NCBI GenBank assembly: GCA_951813045.1
Contig: CATOTF010000001.1
Location: forward strand, 351,956 to 390,817
DNA from: an uncultured Rhizobiaceae bacterium
GTDB taxonomy: Bacteria > Pseudomonadota > Alphaproteobacteria > Rhizobiales > Rhizobiaceae
Direction: 5' to 3'
DNA length: 38,862 nucleotides
The notes under the pieces are model-generated. The model ran no database searches. It was not told where the DNA came from and was given only the letters and a program-made list of their open reading frames with translations. The position numbers and the translations under genes are program-made. Positions 25,352 to 34,829 of the stretch are shown piece by piece. Position 1 is the first letter of the stretch, and the number at the start of each line of letters is the position of its first letter.

Positions 25352-25756
25352 ATGGCCCGAGTTAAACGCGGTGTAACCGCCCACGCCAAACACAAAAAAG
25401 TCCTCAAAAAAGCCAAAGGCTATTACGGCGCCCGTCGTACGCAGATTAAAACTGCAAAGCAGGCTGTCGAAAAAGCTCAGCAATATGCTTATCGCGACCG
25501 TAAAGCACGCAAACGTTCATTCCGCCAATTGTGGACACAGCGTATCAATGCTGCTGCCCGCGAACACGGTTTGACATATTCACGCCTCATCGACGGTTTG
25601 ACCAAAGCCGGTATCGAAGTTGACCGCAAAAACCTGTCCGACATGGCGATCCACCAGCCCGAAGCATTTGCAGCCGTTGTTGCAGCTTCCAAGAAGGCGC
25701 TGGAATATCTGAAAGACACAACACCAAACGCATTTGAAGGCGCTGTCAAAAGCTGA
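25352..25756 (+). CDS. rplT: 50S ribosomal protein L20
   Basis: A 134-residue basic protein beginning [51 protein letters not shown]. It contains [27 protein letters not shown], the typical L20 sequence. It binds 23S rRNA early in assembly and in several bacteria represses its own operon. It is about 15 residues longer than E. coli L20, the extra part being a C-terminal tail ([14 protein letters not shown]). AGGAG precedes the ATG. The pheS gene follows after a terminator-like hairpin. Confidence 0.97.
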   Translation: MARVKRGVTAHAKHKKVLKKAKGYYGARRTQIKTAKQAVEKAQQYAYRDRKARKRSFRQLWTQRINAAAREHGLTYSRLIDGLTKAGIEVDRKNLSDMAIHQPEAFAAVVAASKKALEYLKDTTPNAFEGAVKS

Positions 25757-25800
25757 CCGCGCTTCCAATATCGGGGCCCTGCCCCAAGTGACATTATTTG

Positions 25801-25840
25801 GAACCCGTGGCAGCTTAACGCTGACGCGGGTTCTTTTTAT
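25801..25840 (+). terminator. Intrinsic terminator or attenuator between rplT and pheS
   Basis: GAACCCG (25801-25807) pairs with CGGGTTC (25827-25833), with an inner CAGC/GCTG pairing, followed by TTTTTATTTT. It ends about 15 bases before the pheS start, so read-through would be needed for rplT transcripts to reach pheS. An upstream GGGGC-CCT-GCCCC hairpin at about 25778-25790 could be a competing structure. No Phe-rich leader peptide is visible. Confidence 0.75.
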
Positions 25841-25854
25841 TTTAAGGCATATCC

Positions 25855-26937
25855 ATGAGTGACATTGAAACGCTTGAAAATTCCATAATGGTCGAGATCG
25901 ACGGGGCCGAGGACGAAAACGCTCTGGAAGCGGTTAGAGTTGCCGCGCTTGGCAAAAAAGGCTCGATCTCTGCCCAGATGAAAACATTGGGGAAAATGAG
26001 CCCGGAAGAACGCCACACCATGGGGCCTTTACTCAATGGATTAAAGGCCAGAGCCACAGAGGCAATCAATACGCGCAAGGATGTGTTGAAACGGGCCGGT
26101 ATCGAAATGCGCCTCGCTAGCGAACGCGTGGACGTGACCCTACCCGTTCGGCCCAACCCGCTTGAAGTCGGACGCATTCACCCCATCAGCCAGGTGATGG
26201 ACGAAATCACGGCAATATTTTCCGATATGGGTTTCAGCGTTGCCGAGGGCCCGGACATTGAGACGGATTATTACAATTTCACAGCGTTGAATTTCCCCGA
26301 AGGTCACCCGGCACGTGAAATGCACGATACATTCTTTTTCAACTCGGATAAAAACGGCGAACGCCGCGTTTTACGCACCCACACGTCGCCGGTACAAATT
26401 CGCACGATGGAGGTTCAAAAACCGCCGATCCGCATCGTCATTCCCGGCAAGACTTATCGTCAGGATTCTGATGCAACCCATTCTGCGATGTTTCACCAGC
26501 TTGAAGGGCTGGTGATCGATGAAAAGACAAACATCGCAAACCTGAAATGGACCCTGCTGGAATTTTGCAAAGCGTTCTTCGAGGTCGATAATATCGACCT
26601 GCGTTTCCGCCCGTCTTTCTTTCCGTTTACGGAACCAAGCCTTGAGGTCGACATAAAATGCGACCGCTCTGGCGCTGAGGTAAAATTCGGCCAAGGGGAA
26701 GACTGGATGGAAATTCTGGGGTCCGGCATGGTGCACCCAAATGTATTGCGCGGCGCTGGCCTCGACCCGGATGTCTATCAGGGCTTTGCCTGGGGCATTG
26801 GTATCGACCGGATTGCCATGCTCAAATACGGCATGCCCGACCTTCGCCCGTTCTTTGAGGCCGACCAGAGGTGGATCAACCATTACGGTTTCCGCCCCCT
26901 CGACATGCCAACACTTTTTGGAGGATTAAGTGGATGA
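25855..26937 (+). CDS. pheS: Phenylalanine--tRNA ligase alpha subunit
   Basis: A 360-residue class II synthetase subunit of normal length. The N-terminal coiled coil ([23 protein letters not shown] type) is followed by the catalytic core. Visible class II elements are [75 protein letters not shown], and motif 3 in [21 protein letters not shown]. With PheT it forms the alpha2-beta2 enzyme charging tRNA-Phe. Its stop overlaps the start of the following uncharacterised gene by ATGA, so the three genes pheS, this gene and pheT are coupled. Confidence 0.97.
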   Translation: MSDIETLENSIMVEIDGAEDENALEAVRVAALGKKGSISAQMKTLGKMSPEERHTMGPLLNGLKARATEAINTRKDVLKRAGIEMRLASERVDVTLPVRPNPLEVGRIHPISQVMDEITAIFSDMGFSVAEGPDIETDYYNFTALNFPEGHPAREMHDTFFFNSDKNGERRVLRTHTSPVQIRTMEVQKPPIRIVIPGKTYRQDSDATHSAMFHQLEGLVIDEKTNIANLKWTLLEFCKAFFEVDNIDLRFRPSFFPFTEPSLEVDIKCDRSGAEVKFGQGEDWMEILGSGMVHPNVLRGAGLDPDVYQGFAWGIGIDRIAMLKYGMPDLRPFFEADQRWINHYGFRPLDMPTLFGGLSG

Positions 26938-27518
26938 CCCATTTTTCAGACGCTGCATTATTAACCGGTGACTTTGCCCATATGGCCGCAGAATTTCGCG
27001 CGGGCACTCGAACTGCGCCAAAGAAAAAAGACTGGAAGAAAGTCGCCTGCGATAATCAGGCCGAAGAGGCGGCGCAGGAGGTTGCCAAGCATATTTTTGC
27101 GCTTCAGCAGTCCATCGATGAAAAAGCCGAAAAGCTGGAGATCATGCATTTCACGGCAGCCGGCCCCATGAAAGTTATGGCACTTGTGCCAGGCGAAGGG
27201 GACATCCTGCGCCTTGATGGTGTGTTGGAATCGGGCAATCCGGTTTCCCAGGCCATGCACGCATCTCAACTGACCCTGACGTTTTTGAAAGCGCCACTGA
27301 AAAAAGATGAACCGGAAGACGACGGACTGGAAATCGGCTTCCTGATTTTTGATGAGCTAACCAAGCGCCGCAAAAAACGCGACAAACTCATTAAAGGGTT
27401 GAGCCTCAGCACAACCCAGACGAAGAAAACGAAAACACGTAAAAAACCGGCTGCAAAGGCTATTCCGGCGAAGACAGGTTCGACAAAAACAGGCGCGACG
27501 AAGAAAGCTACAAAATGA
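26934..27518 (+). CDS. Uncharacterised protein encoded between pheS and pheT, Lys-rich tail
   Basis: A 194-residue protein that I do not recognise. The first 150 residues are a mixed alpha/beta domain ([94 protein letters not shown]). The tail is a strongly basic Lys/Thr/Ala-rich sequence ([20 protein letters not shown]), as in proteins that bind nucleic acid or ribosomes. The ATG overlaps the pheS stop and the stop overlaps the pheT start, both as ATGA, so it is translated with the synthetase. A role linked to tRNA charging or ribosome association is a guess from position and charge. Confidence 0.8.
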   Translation: MTHFSDAALLTGDFAHMAAEFRAGTRTAPKKKDWKKVACDNQAEEAAQEVAKHIFALQQSIDEKAEKLEIMHFTAAGPMKVMALVPGEGDILRLDGVLESGNPVSQAMHASQLTLTFLKAPLKKDEPEDDGLEIGFLIFDELTKRRKKRDKLIKGLSLSTTQTKKTKTRKKPAAKAIPAKTGSTKTGATKKATK

Positions 27519-29929
27519 AGTTCACCCTTTCCTGGCTCAAAGACCATTTGGAAACCGATGCCAGTCTCGATGATATCGTTGAAACACTGACCATGATCGG
27601 CCTTGAGGTCGAAGAAATCGACACGCGTGAGGCGTATAAGCCGTTTACAATCGCCAAAGTGTTGAGCGCCAAACAGCACCCGGACGCTGACAAACTGCAG
27701 GTTTTATCCGTCGACAAAGGAGACGGAGATCCCATTCAGGTCGTTTGCGGCGCGCCCAATGCCCGTGCGGGGCTCATCGGTGCTTTTGCCGGACCCGGCA
27801 CCTATGTGCCGGGCATTGATGTGACGCTGGGTGTGGGAAACATTCGTGGTGTGGAATCCCACGGCATGATGTGTTCCGAACATGAACTCAATATCTCAGA
27901 TAATCATGACGGTATTATTGACCTGCCGGAAGATGCACCCGTCGGCGCGGTTTTTGCAGATTATGCGGGGTTGAACGACCCGATTATCGAAATCGGTATC
28001 ACACCAAACCGACCCGATGCTCTGGGTGTCGCCGGTATCGCAAAAGATCTGGCGGCAGCCGGTCTTGGTAAAATCATTACGCCGGAGGTGCCTTCCGTTG
28101 AAGGAAAAGGCCCTTGCCCTGTATCCGTTGATCTGACTAGCGATGGTGCAGCGGAATTCTGCCCCGCCTTCGGCTTGCGCCTTATTCGTAATGTGAAAAA
28201 CGGCCCATCGCCGAAATGGATGCAGCAGCGGTTAAAGGCCATCGGCCTGCGCCCAATTTCCGCGCTTGTGGACATTACCAATTATGTAACCTTCGATCGG
28301 GGGCGCCCGCTCCACGTTTTTGATGCGGACAAAGTGGCTGGCAATCTCTCTGTTCGTCGAGGTACTGGCGCAGAAGAATTTCTCGGTCTCGACGGAAAAA
28401 TCTATAAACCGGGCAAAGATCATTTCGTCATCGCTGACGACAAAGGCCCTGAATCGCTGGCTGGTATTATGGGCGGTGAAGCATCCGGATGTAGCGACGA
28501 TACAGTCAACGTGTTGGTGGAATCCGCCCTTTGGGACCCGCTTACCGTGGCAAAAACAGGCCGCGAACTGGGCGTTATTACCGACGCCCGATACCGGTTT
28601 GAGCGCGGTGTAGACCCCGCATTCAATATGCCGGGTCTCGATTTCGGCTCCAATCTGGTTCTCGAGTTATGCGGTGGTGAGCCCACCGACGGCATGCTCG
28701 CCGGTGAAGTTCCCGAGCCGAACCTCACCATTGAATACCCCGTTTCAGAAGCGGCACGGCTAACCGGTGTTGCAGTTTCAGCTGAAGAATCCGCTGACAT
28801 TCTGAACCGCCTTGGTTTTGGTGTAAGCGGAATTGGCGACACTTTGACCGTCCACGTACCGGGCAATCGCCCTGACGTTCACGGTAAAGCCGACATTGTT
28901 GAAGAAATCATGCGCATTCGCGGCATCAACAATATCGAACCACAACCGCTCCCTGCCATGGGCGCGGTCGGGCAAAAGATATTGACCACGGGCCAGGTCC
29001 GCACACGCAATTCACGTCGCTCCCTTGCGGCAAGGGGCATGAGCGAAGCCGTGTGCTACTCTTTCATTCCCAAGACCCACGCGGAAGCATTCGGCGGTGG
29101 CGCACCGGAATTGGCGCTTTCCAACCCGATTGCGTCCGATATGTCCGATATGCGCCCAAGCTTGTTGCCAAGCCTGCTAGCGGCTGCAAAGCGCAATGTA
29201 GACAGGGGAACAGGTGATCTGGCCATCTTTGAAGTCAGCCACGTCTATCACGGTATGGAACCAAATGACCAAAAACGGGCCGCTTCGGGCATCCGGCGGG
29301 GCACAGCGAGGCTCGAAGAGAGCGGCAGGGCGTGGAGCGGCAATGCAGCCCCGGTTTCCTGGTCCGATGCAAAAGAAGACGCGCTTGCCGTTATTTCCGC
29401 CTGCGGCATGGACGCCAGCAAAGTGCAGATAGAGGCTGGAGGGCCGGATTGGTACCACCCGGGCCGCAGCGGCACAATCAAACTCGGTCCAAAAGTGGTT
29501 CTGGGCACATTCGGCGAATTTCACCCCATGACACTCGAACTCATCGACGTATCGGGGCCTCTGTGCGGCTTTGAGGTTTTCTTCGATGCTATCCCCACAC
29601 CAAAGGCAAAAGCCAACCGCAGCAAAGGCGTCTTAACGGTTTCACCCTTGCAACCGGTCAAACGCGATTTCGCCTTCATCATGGATAAAACGGTTGAAGC
29701 AACCCTTGTTCTGCGAGCCGCCAATGGTGCTGACAAAAAACTGATTTCGGATGTCAAAATATTTGATCTGTTTGAAGGCGCATCAATCGGTGAGGACAAA
29801 AAATCTCTGGCGATTGAAGTCACACTTCAGCCGATGGATAAAAGCTTGACGGATGATGAAATCGAAGCGATTTCCAACAAGGTGATCGAGAATATCGGCA
29901 AGACGGTTGGTGGCGTGTTACGCGGATGA
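27515..29929 (+). CDS. pheT: Phenylalanine--tRNA ligase beta subunit
   Basis: An 804-residue protein with the complete PheT domain order: N-terminal strand ([21 protein letters not shown]), tRNA-binding OB domain ([21 protein letters not shown]), B3/B4 editing domain (around [29 protein letters not shown]), B5 domain ([23 protein letters not shown]), catalytic-like core, and the C-terminal anticodon-binding FDX-ACB domain ([24 protein letters not shown]). It starts at ATG 27515, overlapping the previous gene. Length is normal and no break was seen. Confidence 0.97.
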   Translation: MKFTLSWLKDHLETDASLDDIVETLTMIGLEVEEIDTREAYKPFTIAKVLSAKQHPDADKLQVLSVDKGDGDPIQVVCGAPNARAGLIGAFAGPGTYVPGIDVTLGVGNIRGVESHGMMCSEHELNISDNHDGIIDLPEDAPVGAVFADYAGLNDPIIEIGITPNRPDALGVAGIAKDLAAAGLGKIITPEVPSVEGKGPCPVSVDLTSDGAAEFCPAFGLRLIRNVKNGPSPKWMQQRLKAIGLRPISALVDITNYVTFDRGRPLHVFDADKVAGNLSVRRGTGAEEFLGLDGKIYKPGKDHFVIADDKGPESLAGIMGGEASGCSDDTVNVLVESALWDPLTVAKTGRELGVITDARYRFERGVDPAFNMPGLDFGSNLVLELCGGEPTDGMLAGEVPEPNLTIEYPVSEAARLTGVAVSAEESADILNRLGFGVSGIGDTLTVHVPGNRPDVHGKADIVEEIMRIRGINNIEPQPLPAMGAVGQKILTTGQVRTRNSRRSLAARGMSEAVCYSFIPKTHAEAFGGGAPELALSNPIASDMSDMRPSLLPSLLAAAKRNVDRGTGDLAIFEVSHVYHGMEPNDQKRAASGIRRGTARLEESGRAWSGNAAPVSWSDAKEDALAVISACGMDASKVQIEAGGPDWYHPGRSGTIKLGPKVVLGTFGEFHPMTLELIDVSGPLCGFEVFFDAIPTPKAKANRSKGVLTVSPLQPVKRDFAFIMDKTVEATLVLRAANGADKKLISDVKIFDLFEGASIGEDKKSLAIEVTLQPMDKSLTDDEIEAISNKVIENIGKTVGGVLRG

Positions 29930-30088
29930 TCACATCAAATTTTTGTATTGATGAGCTCGCAGCCGTTTTTTCGACCCGAAAAGTATGATAATGAGCAATG
30001 CAGCAGGTAAATTGAGGTTAATAACCCATTAACCGGCTGTATGGTTGTGTTCGCCAGTCAGCCTTTATCCTGTGTGAGGAATTCTACA

Positions 30089-31081
30089 ATGGTTCGCAGA
30101 CTCGTCGCTTTGGCCGCTTTTTCAATTCTGATTGGATTAACGGGTCTCATGCCCGCACATAGCGCAGAACCAGCAGCAAAACGCCTATTTGGTGCGAAAA
30201 AGGACGGCGCGGCAATGCCGGCCGCCGTTTTTGGATCTTACGCCAAAGGCTGTGTTGCCGGAGCCATTAAACTGGAAAATGACGGTCCCACATGGCAGGC
30301 AATGCGCCTGTCGCGCAACCGCCATTGGGCGCACCCAGAACTTATCGCCACCGTCAAGCAATTGTCCCGTGACGGTAAGAAAGTCGGCTGGAACGGCCTT
30401 ATGGTTGGTGATCTCACCCAGCCGCGCGGCGGGCCGATGCTTTCCGGCCACGCCTCGCATCAGGCCGGTCTGGATGCCGACGTCTGGCTCACCCCTATGC
30501 CCAACAAGCGTCTCACATACAAAGAGCGAGAACAGCTTTCCGCAACCTCCATGCTGGCCACTCGCAATGGCAAGCTGACCAACCATAAGCTCAACACCAG
30601 GCGCTTTACCAAGGCCCATGCGGGTATCATTCGCACCGCTGCCCAATACCGCAATGTTGAGCGCATCTTCGTGCACCCGACAATAAAACGGGAATTATGC
30701 CGCCAATTTCCCAAACGCCCCGCGTGGCTTAAAAAAGTCCGCGCCCAGTTTGGCCACCACTATCATTTTCACGTCCGTATCGGCTGCCCTAAAGGTTCAT
30801 CAGGCTGCAAGCCGCAACGGGCGGTTCCATCCTATGGCTGTGATAAAGCAACCATGGATTATTGGTTCAAAGTGGCCTATGGACCGCGGCGGAAGCCTAA
30901 ACCGGGTGCTAAGCCGCCCAAGATTCGCAAAAAACGCGATATCCGGATGAGCGACTTACCCCGCCAATGCCGTGCGGTGCTTACCGCATCGGGGAATCTG
31001 GGAAGCCAGGCAAATACTGTACTATCGGCCTATCAACCCGTCGGTAGGGTGGCCACACCCTCACCGCGACCGAAAAAATAA
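30089..31081 (+). CDS. mepA: Penicillin-insensitive murein endopeptidase (MepA, peptidase M74)
   Basis: A 330-residue secreted protein. A signal peptide (LVALAAFSILIGLTGLMPAHSAEP) is followed by an M74 domain. It has the zinc-binding and catalytic segments GGPMLSGHASHQAGLDADVWL, VERIFVHPTIKRELC and FGHHYHFHVRIGCPKGS. It cleaves the D-Ala-meso-DAP cross-link of peptidoglycan in the periplasm. The C-terminal part is Pro/Lys-rich (PRRKPKPGAKPPKIRKKRDIRM), longer than in E. coli MepA. A TGAGGA site precedes the ATG at 30089; the frame extends back to 30041 without a better start. It converges with the YjbR gene after ten bases. Confidence 0.92.
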   Translation: MVRRLVALAAFSILIGLTGLMPAHSAEPAAKRLFGAKKDGAAMPAAVFGSYAKGCVAGAIKLENDGPTWQAMRLSRNRHWAHPELIATVKQLSRDGKKVGWNGLMVGDLTQPRGGPMLSGHASHQAGLDADVWLTPMPNKRLTYKEREQLSATSMLATRNGKLTNHKLNTRRFTKAHAGIIRTAAQYRNVERIFVHPTIKRELCRQFPKRPAWLKKVRAQFGHHYHFHVRIGCPKGSSGCKPQRAVPSYGCDKATMDYWFKVAYGPRRKPKPGAKPPKIRKKRDIRMSDLPRQCRAVLTASGNLGSQANTVLSAYQPVGRVATPSPRPKK

Positions 31082-31091
31082 ATTCGGAACG

Positions 31092-31448
31092 TTAAAGCCC
31101 CAGTTCAGCCCGTTTCGCGCGGGTGAGTTTTGCAGCCACCATGCTGTGGGCCGCTTCAACGTAGGCTTTTATATCCTCGCCACTAAGCGCGTTTGGCGAT
31201 TGCAACTGTACCCATGTATAACGGCCAAGATAGGGTGACGGCTCAATATCGGACTGTTCGGTCAGCATTGTAAATGCCATCTCGCTGGCTTTGAAACCGA
31301 TCTTGAAGTCTTTAGTCCCATGCCCCCATTTTGACGTCAAGGCAAAAACCTTGCCACCGACTTTCCAGACATGCGCACCGCCCCATTGCACCACCATTTC
31401 CGTTGCCGGAAGACCGTCGCAATAGATGTCAAACTCGTCGAGATCCAT
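31092..31448 (-). CDS. MmcQ/YjbR family protein
   Basis: A 118-residue protein of the YjbR fold: [37 protein letters not shown], then FKASEMAFTMLTEQSDIEPSPYLGRYTWVQL and a C-terminal helix. The family has a DNA-binding-like CyaY fold but no established function. Its ATG overlaps the stop of msrA (TAATG), so it is cotranscribed and translationally coupled. The frame could extend to 31511, but the extra residues overlap msrA. Confidence 0.85.
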   Translation of the reverse strand: MDLDEFDIYCDGLPATEMVVQWGGAHVWKVGGKVFALTSKWGHGTKDFKIGFKASEMAFTMLTEQSDIEPSPYLGRYTWVQLQSPNALSGEDIKAYVEAAHSMVAAKLTRAKRAELGL

Positions 31449-32113
31449 TACGCCTGTATGGCTGTCGGTTGCGGTGCCGGGCAAGCAATGCCCACGCCCC
31501 CGAGATTGCAATAACCATTGGGGTTTTTGGCCAGATATTGCTGGTGATATTCCTCAGCATAATAAAACGTCGGTGCATCCAGTATCTCAGTCGTGATACC
31601 GCCTTTGCCGCCTACTGAAAGCGCATTGCCATAGACCTTCAATGAAGCTTCCGCCGCCGTTTTTTGTGCATCGGACGTTGTATAAATGCCGGACCGGTAT
31701 TGGGTTCCCCTATCGTTACCCTGGCGCATGCCCTGGGTCGGGTCATGGGTTTCCCAAAACAGTTTCAAAAGCTTGGCAAATGAGATTTCTTCCGGAACAA
31801 AAACGACGCGAACGGTTTCATTGTGCCCCGTCAAACCCGTACAAACTTCATTATAGGTCGGGTTTGGAGAGATCCCCGCCTGATAACCAGCGGCGGTGAC
31901 CCACACCCCCTGTTGTTCCCAAAACAACCTTTCAACGCCCCAAAAGCACCCCATGCCGAAAAAAACTTCTTCCGTCCCTTCAGGTAAGCCTTTCAAGGCG
32001 CGCCCGTTGACGAAATGGTTTTCAGCTGTGGGCAGCGGGTCCGGGCGCCCCGGCATCGCCGTTTCTTTGGTAGGCGGTTTTAATTTGCTGGTCAGGCGAT
32101 CGATGAGAAACAT
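31448..32113 (-). CDS. msrA: Peptide-methionine (S)-S-oxide reductase MsrA
   Basis: A 221-residue enzyme. The catalytic Cys56 is in [16 protein letters not shown], and later motifs [33 protein letters not shown] and [19 protein letters not shown] are typical of MsrA. Two more cysteines near the C-terminus (Cys202 and Cys211) would serve as recycling residues. It reduces oxidised methionine using thioredoxin, in the cytoplasm. The N-terminal 45 residues ([19 protein letters not shown]) are the variable extension. No signal peptide is visible. An msrB partner is not nearby. Confidence 0.95.
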   Translation of the reverse strand: MFLIDRLTSKLKPPTKETAMPGRPDPLPTAENHFVNGRALKGLPEGTEEVFFGMGCFWGVERLFWEQQGVWVTAAGYQAGISPNPTYNEVCTGLTGHNETVRVVFVPEEISFAKLLKLFWETHDPTQGMRQGNDRGTQYRSGIYTTSDAQKTAAEASLKVYGNALSVGGKGGITTEILDAPTFYYAEEYHQQYLAKNPNGYCNLGGVGIACPAPQPTAIQA

Positions 32114-32146
32114 TGTACATACCTCTTTATAGGTCGAATATCATGG

Positions 32147-32509
32147 CTACCGGCTGGCAAAGCGGCCATAAGGATTTTTGCGCTGCTGCCCAAGTTTTAA
32201 AAAAATCATAGCAACAATCAACAGAAACAACCAACTGGGGATTTTCAACACAGATACAAGTATCGGGTCCCAAAGCCAAGTTATGCCCCAGGAAAACACA
32301 ATCTGCTCCGCTTCCGCCAGGGATTGCGGGCTGACACCAGCCCAGGTGCCACCCAGAGGCGTCAATACAATCTCAGATGCGGTGATTGAACGGGTGATAT
32401 CCAGCACCGCAAATACCACTGAAAGGGCAAGAATAGTGATGCCGAGTATCTTAAAGACAAAATGGAACAAAATACACTCCAACCGTTCCGCCAGACTTTG
32501 AGCCAACAC
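32147..32509 (-). CDS. Small alphaproteobacterial membrane protein of unknown function
   Basis: A 120-residue protein with two hydrophobic helices (ILGITILALSVVFAVLDI near the N-terminus and VLKIPSWLFLLIVAMIFL near the C-terminus). Between them is TRSITASEIVLTPLGGTWAGVSPQSLAEAEQIVFSWGITWLWDPILVSVL. I recall similar uncharacterised proteins in Hyphomicrobiales with an IASS/TASEIVLTPLG motif, but no function. The start is a GTG at 32509 with a GGAG very close to it, so the true start may be a few codons further in. It is probably in the same direction as msrA with 33 bases between. Confidence 0.6.
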   Translation of the reverse strand: MLAQSLAERLECILFHFVFKILGITILALSVVFAVLDITRSITASEIVLTPLGGTWAGVSPQSLAEAEQIVFSWGITWLWDPILVSVLKIPSWLFLLIVAMIFLKLGQQRKNPYGRFASR

Positions 32510-32898
32510 TCCGGGCTTTTACGCCAGATCAAGCAGTAGTTTGAATAATGGAAACTCAATAGGCGGGCTACACCGCAAACGTCTATAATATTACATTGAA
32601 CTCGATCAAGGCCAACGAAAATACGCATAAATGAACCATTTGACCAAACATAATCATATCGTCACAAAAGAGTGTTGAATCCACTTCAATGTTATGTGTA
32701 TATCCGCTGGTGTTGATTTTATCAGCTCATTTTCGTGACAGGCGTTTGGTGTCATCATCTTACATCTATCATGGAAATATATGGAGAGATGGTCGATTGG
32801 TCGAAGGCGCATCTTTATCTGGACTTGCTAGATAAACTCCCATAATTGCGAAAGCTTTTCTTAGACCCACCCGAGGTTAACCTCTGTGTGTATAAATT
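32510..32898. other. 389-base intergenic region upstream of tRNA-Ser
   Basis: No protein gene is supported. It contains a truncated copy of the tRNA-Ser 5' half at 32782-32811 and AT-rich sequence that would hold the tRNA promoter. I see no rRNA or other tRNA. Confidence 0.5.
32782..32811 (+). repeat. 30-nt partial copy of the tRNA-Ser 5' half
   Basis: The bases TGGAGAG.TGG.CGA.TGGTCGAAGGCGCA match 32898-32927 with three mismatches. The copy covers acceptor strand and D-arm only; no anticodon arm, T-arm or CCA end follows, so it cannot be a functional tRNA. Confidence 0.8.
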
Positions 32899-32988
32899 GG
32901 AGAGGTGGCCGAGTGGTCGAAGGCGCACGCCTGGAAAGTGTGTAGGCGGGTGACCGTCTCCAGGGTTCGAATCCCTGTCTCTCCGCCA
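32899..32988 (+). tRNA. tRNA-Ser (GGA)
   Basis: A 90-base type II tRNA including an encoded CCA. The acceptor GGAGAGG pairs with the 3' strand TCTCTCC with one G-T wobble, followed by discriminator G. The anticodon loop CTGGAAA has anticodon GGA. A long variable arm (TAGGCGGGTGACCGTCT region) and the T-loop GGTTCGAATCC complete it. It decodes UCC and UCU codons. It marks the left border of an accessory segment. Confidence 0.97.
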
Positions 32989-33138
32989 TAAATTTCTATA
33001 TCTTGTTGAATTCATGGATTTATTTTAGCGTTTTTTAAGCGAGTCCCACTTTCTGTCCCACTCTATGCGCTCAGTGTTTGCAATTATTGGATTAAAAATA
33101 CCCGTTCTTGCAGTCTATCGAAGCTGTTTGCACAAAGT

Positions 33139-33465
33139 TTATTTTTGATCGTGTACCCATTTCAGATTAAAACGAGCTTTTGGTGCTTGGCTCGCGGCGC
33201 TGGACGGCTGGCCCGCGGTTAGATGGGCTAGTTTTACGACATTCAAACATTCATCAAGCGAGCTTTCGTAACCGGTGTTACCCGTGGTCATCCATTGCAA
33301 ACTCCATTGCCATCGATCTTGTCTTGGGCCGTGAGTATGTCGAATGATCCGCGCAATGCAGTCACTTTGGAAATAGACTGCTCTGTCGTAACAGGGATCG
33401 ATGCCCTGCAGGTCGGTGGGTCGGTGGGTCGGTGTGAATAGTCGCTCATGCGATACAGTTACCAA
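33139..33465 (-). CDS. Small hypothetical protein of the accessory region
   Basis: A 108-residue frame. Its middle, YFQSDCIARIIRHTHGPRQDRWQWSLQW, then ESSLDECLNVVKLAH, resembles small uncharacterised proteins common in alphaproteobacterial plasmids and islands that read IYxxxxGPqxGRWxWSxxw. That resemblance, not a known function, is why I list it. The only start at the frame's edge is a TTG at 33465 with no good ribosome site, so the N-terminus is uncertain. It is transcribed away from the SRAP gene. Confidence 0.5.
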   Translation of the reverse strand: MVTVSHERLFTPTHRPTDLQGIDPCYDRAVYFQSDCIARIIRHTHGPRQDRWQWSLQWMTTGNTGYESSLDECLNVVKLAHLTAGQPSSAASQAPKARFNLKWVHDQK

Positions 33466-33521
33466 ATTGACGGGCCGGTCGAACGCTCCCTAGACTGTAT
33501 TTCTGATACCGGAGAAAAGCC

Positions 33522-34178
33522 ATGTGCGGACGCTTTGTCATTGATTACACTTGGGCTGAAATCCATGCAGCCATGTCACTTATCCCTGTTGTCGCCGCTG
33601 GGCGAAATGATCCTGCCCGGCACAACGTGGCCCCGACGCAAGATATAGGTTTCCTGACGCAATCTGATGGCGAATATGTGGTCAAGGATGGCCGCTGGTG
33701 GTTAGTACCGCACTGGGCAACGGAATTACCAAAATACCCCATGTTTAATGCCAGATCAGAAACCGTGAGAGAGAAGTCATCGTTCCGCACCGCCTTCGAG
33801 ACCAAACGTTGCCTGATACCAGCAAGCGGCTATTATGAATGGACGAAAGGTGACGATGGCAAGAAAGACCCTCATTTCATTTACCTGCCAAATAAGCAAC
33901 CATTCTGCTTTGCTGGCCTCTGGGCTTACAACTCTAATCTGGATATTACATCCTGTACCATCCTTACTGCCGCTGCGGTGCCGGAAATTGAACCACTCCA
34001 CCACCGAATGCCGATCATCTTGGATCAATCGCTCTATGAACAATGGCTGACTGGCGAGCCCACCTCAGCCTATCAACTGTTGAATGATAATCTGTGTAGC
34101 TATTTGCAAAGTTGTCGGGTTGGGCGAGAGGTGGGTAAAAGTACCGCGACCGGCGCGGGTTTGATTGAACCATTGTAG
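33522..34178 (+). CDS. SOS response-associated peptidase (SRAP, YedK/HMCES family)
   Basis: A 218-residue SRAP domain with the full active site: Cys2 after Met1 (MCGRFVID), Asn76 and Arg78 in MFNARSETV, Glu106 in ASGYYEWTK and His161 in LHHRMPIIL. The protein forms a thiazolidine cross-link with abasic sites in single-stranded DNA through Cys2 and so shields them. GGAGAAAA precedes the ATG. SRAP genes are frequent cargo of phages and conjugative elements, where they fit single-strand DNA transfer, and here one sits beside a conjugation-type ATPase gene. Confidence 0.93.
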   Translation: MCGRFVIDYTWAEIHAAMSLIPVVAAGRNDPARHNVAPTQDIGFLTQSDGEYVVKDGRWWLVPHWATELPKYPMFNARSETVREKSSFRTAFETKRCLIPASGYYEWTKGDDGKKDPHFIYLPNKQPFCFAGLWAYNSNLDITSCTILTAAAVPEIEPLHHRMPIILDQSLYEQWLTGEPTSAYQLLNDNLCSYLQSCRVGREVGKSTATGAGLIEPL

Positions 34179-34207
34179 ATAATATTGATACATATATTTA
34201 TACCCCC

Positions 34208-34745
34208 CTAAAGCATTGTTTTTGCTGAGAAAACCCGTCCCTGTCGTCCATCCATCATCAGTTTGATGAAAAGATCATAATTGGCGAGGTTCACCATATC
34301 CCTTGGTTCGGGAACCTTGCCTCCAAACTGCTTGCACAGAATGGGCGCATCAGTAGCCCCGACCCGAAAGGCCATCACGGTACCAACATTCCCCATTACC
34401 GCCTCAAATACTTCTTTGGATAGTTGTCCGGTATGCTGATGTGCTAAAACCAGACCGAGCCGATACTTTCGTAGCTCACTGAGCAAGTCGGCAAAGGCAG
34501 TCGTAGTGAAGCTGTGAAACTCATCCAAATATAGAAAATACGATCTGCGGTCGGCTTCTGGTTGGCTCTGCCTGCTGTATGCCGCCAACCCTAGACTGGA
34601 AGTTATCAAGCCTCCGAGAATGTTGGAAACATCGACTCCAATCCGTCCTTTGGCCAGATTAACAATCAGGGTTTGCCCCTCGTCCATCAACTGACGAAAC
34701 CGCAATGGTTGTTCCGGTTCACACACCGCCTTGCGTACTACCGGA
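34208..34745 (-). pseudogene. Conjugative-transfer-type ATPase, C-terminal half (split by IS)
   Basis: The downstream half of a TraD/TraG/HerA-like ATPase. After the IS boundary it reads RKAVCEPEQPLRFRQLMDEGQTLIVNLAKGRIGVDVSNILGGLITSSLGLAAYSR, then a Walker B-type FLYLDEFHSFTT, ELRKYRLGLVLAHQHTGQL, and ends FSAKTML. Joining 36255 to 34737 after removing the IS and one 8-bp duplication restores a 385-residue frame (LAHPVVRKAVCEPE across the join). Alone this half has no Walker A motif and no own start. ATPases of this type drive DNA through type IV secretion channels; no virB genes are in the window. Confidence 0.85.
34738..34745. repeat. 8-bp target-site duplication CTACCGGA, left copy
   Basis: CTACCGGA abuts the left IS terminus and is repeated at 36255-36262 against the right terminus. 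It encodes part of the HPVV motif seen on both sides of the insertion. Confidence 0.88.
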
Positions 34746-34829
34746 TGTTCCCCGTCAGCATTCATGAGACAGAGGTTTGATTTTTCTTAAGAGATGATTT
34801 TGGTTCATCGTAGCCCTTATGGAGCGAAG

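Noticed and set aside
32782-32870. A second functional tRNA-Ser
   Set aside because: Only the acceptor and D-arm part is present; no pairing 3' acceptor strand, T-loop or CCA follows.
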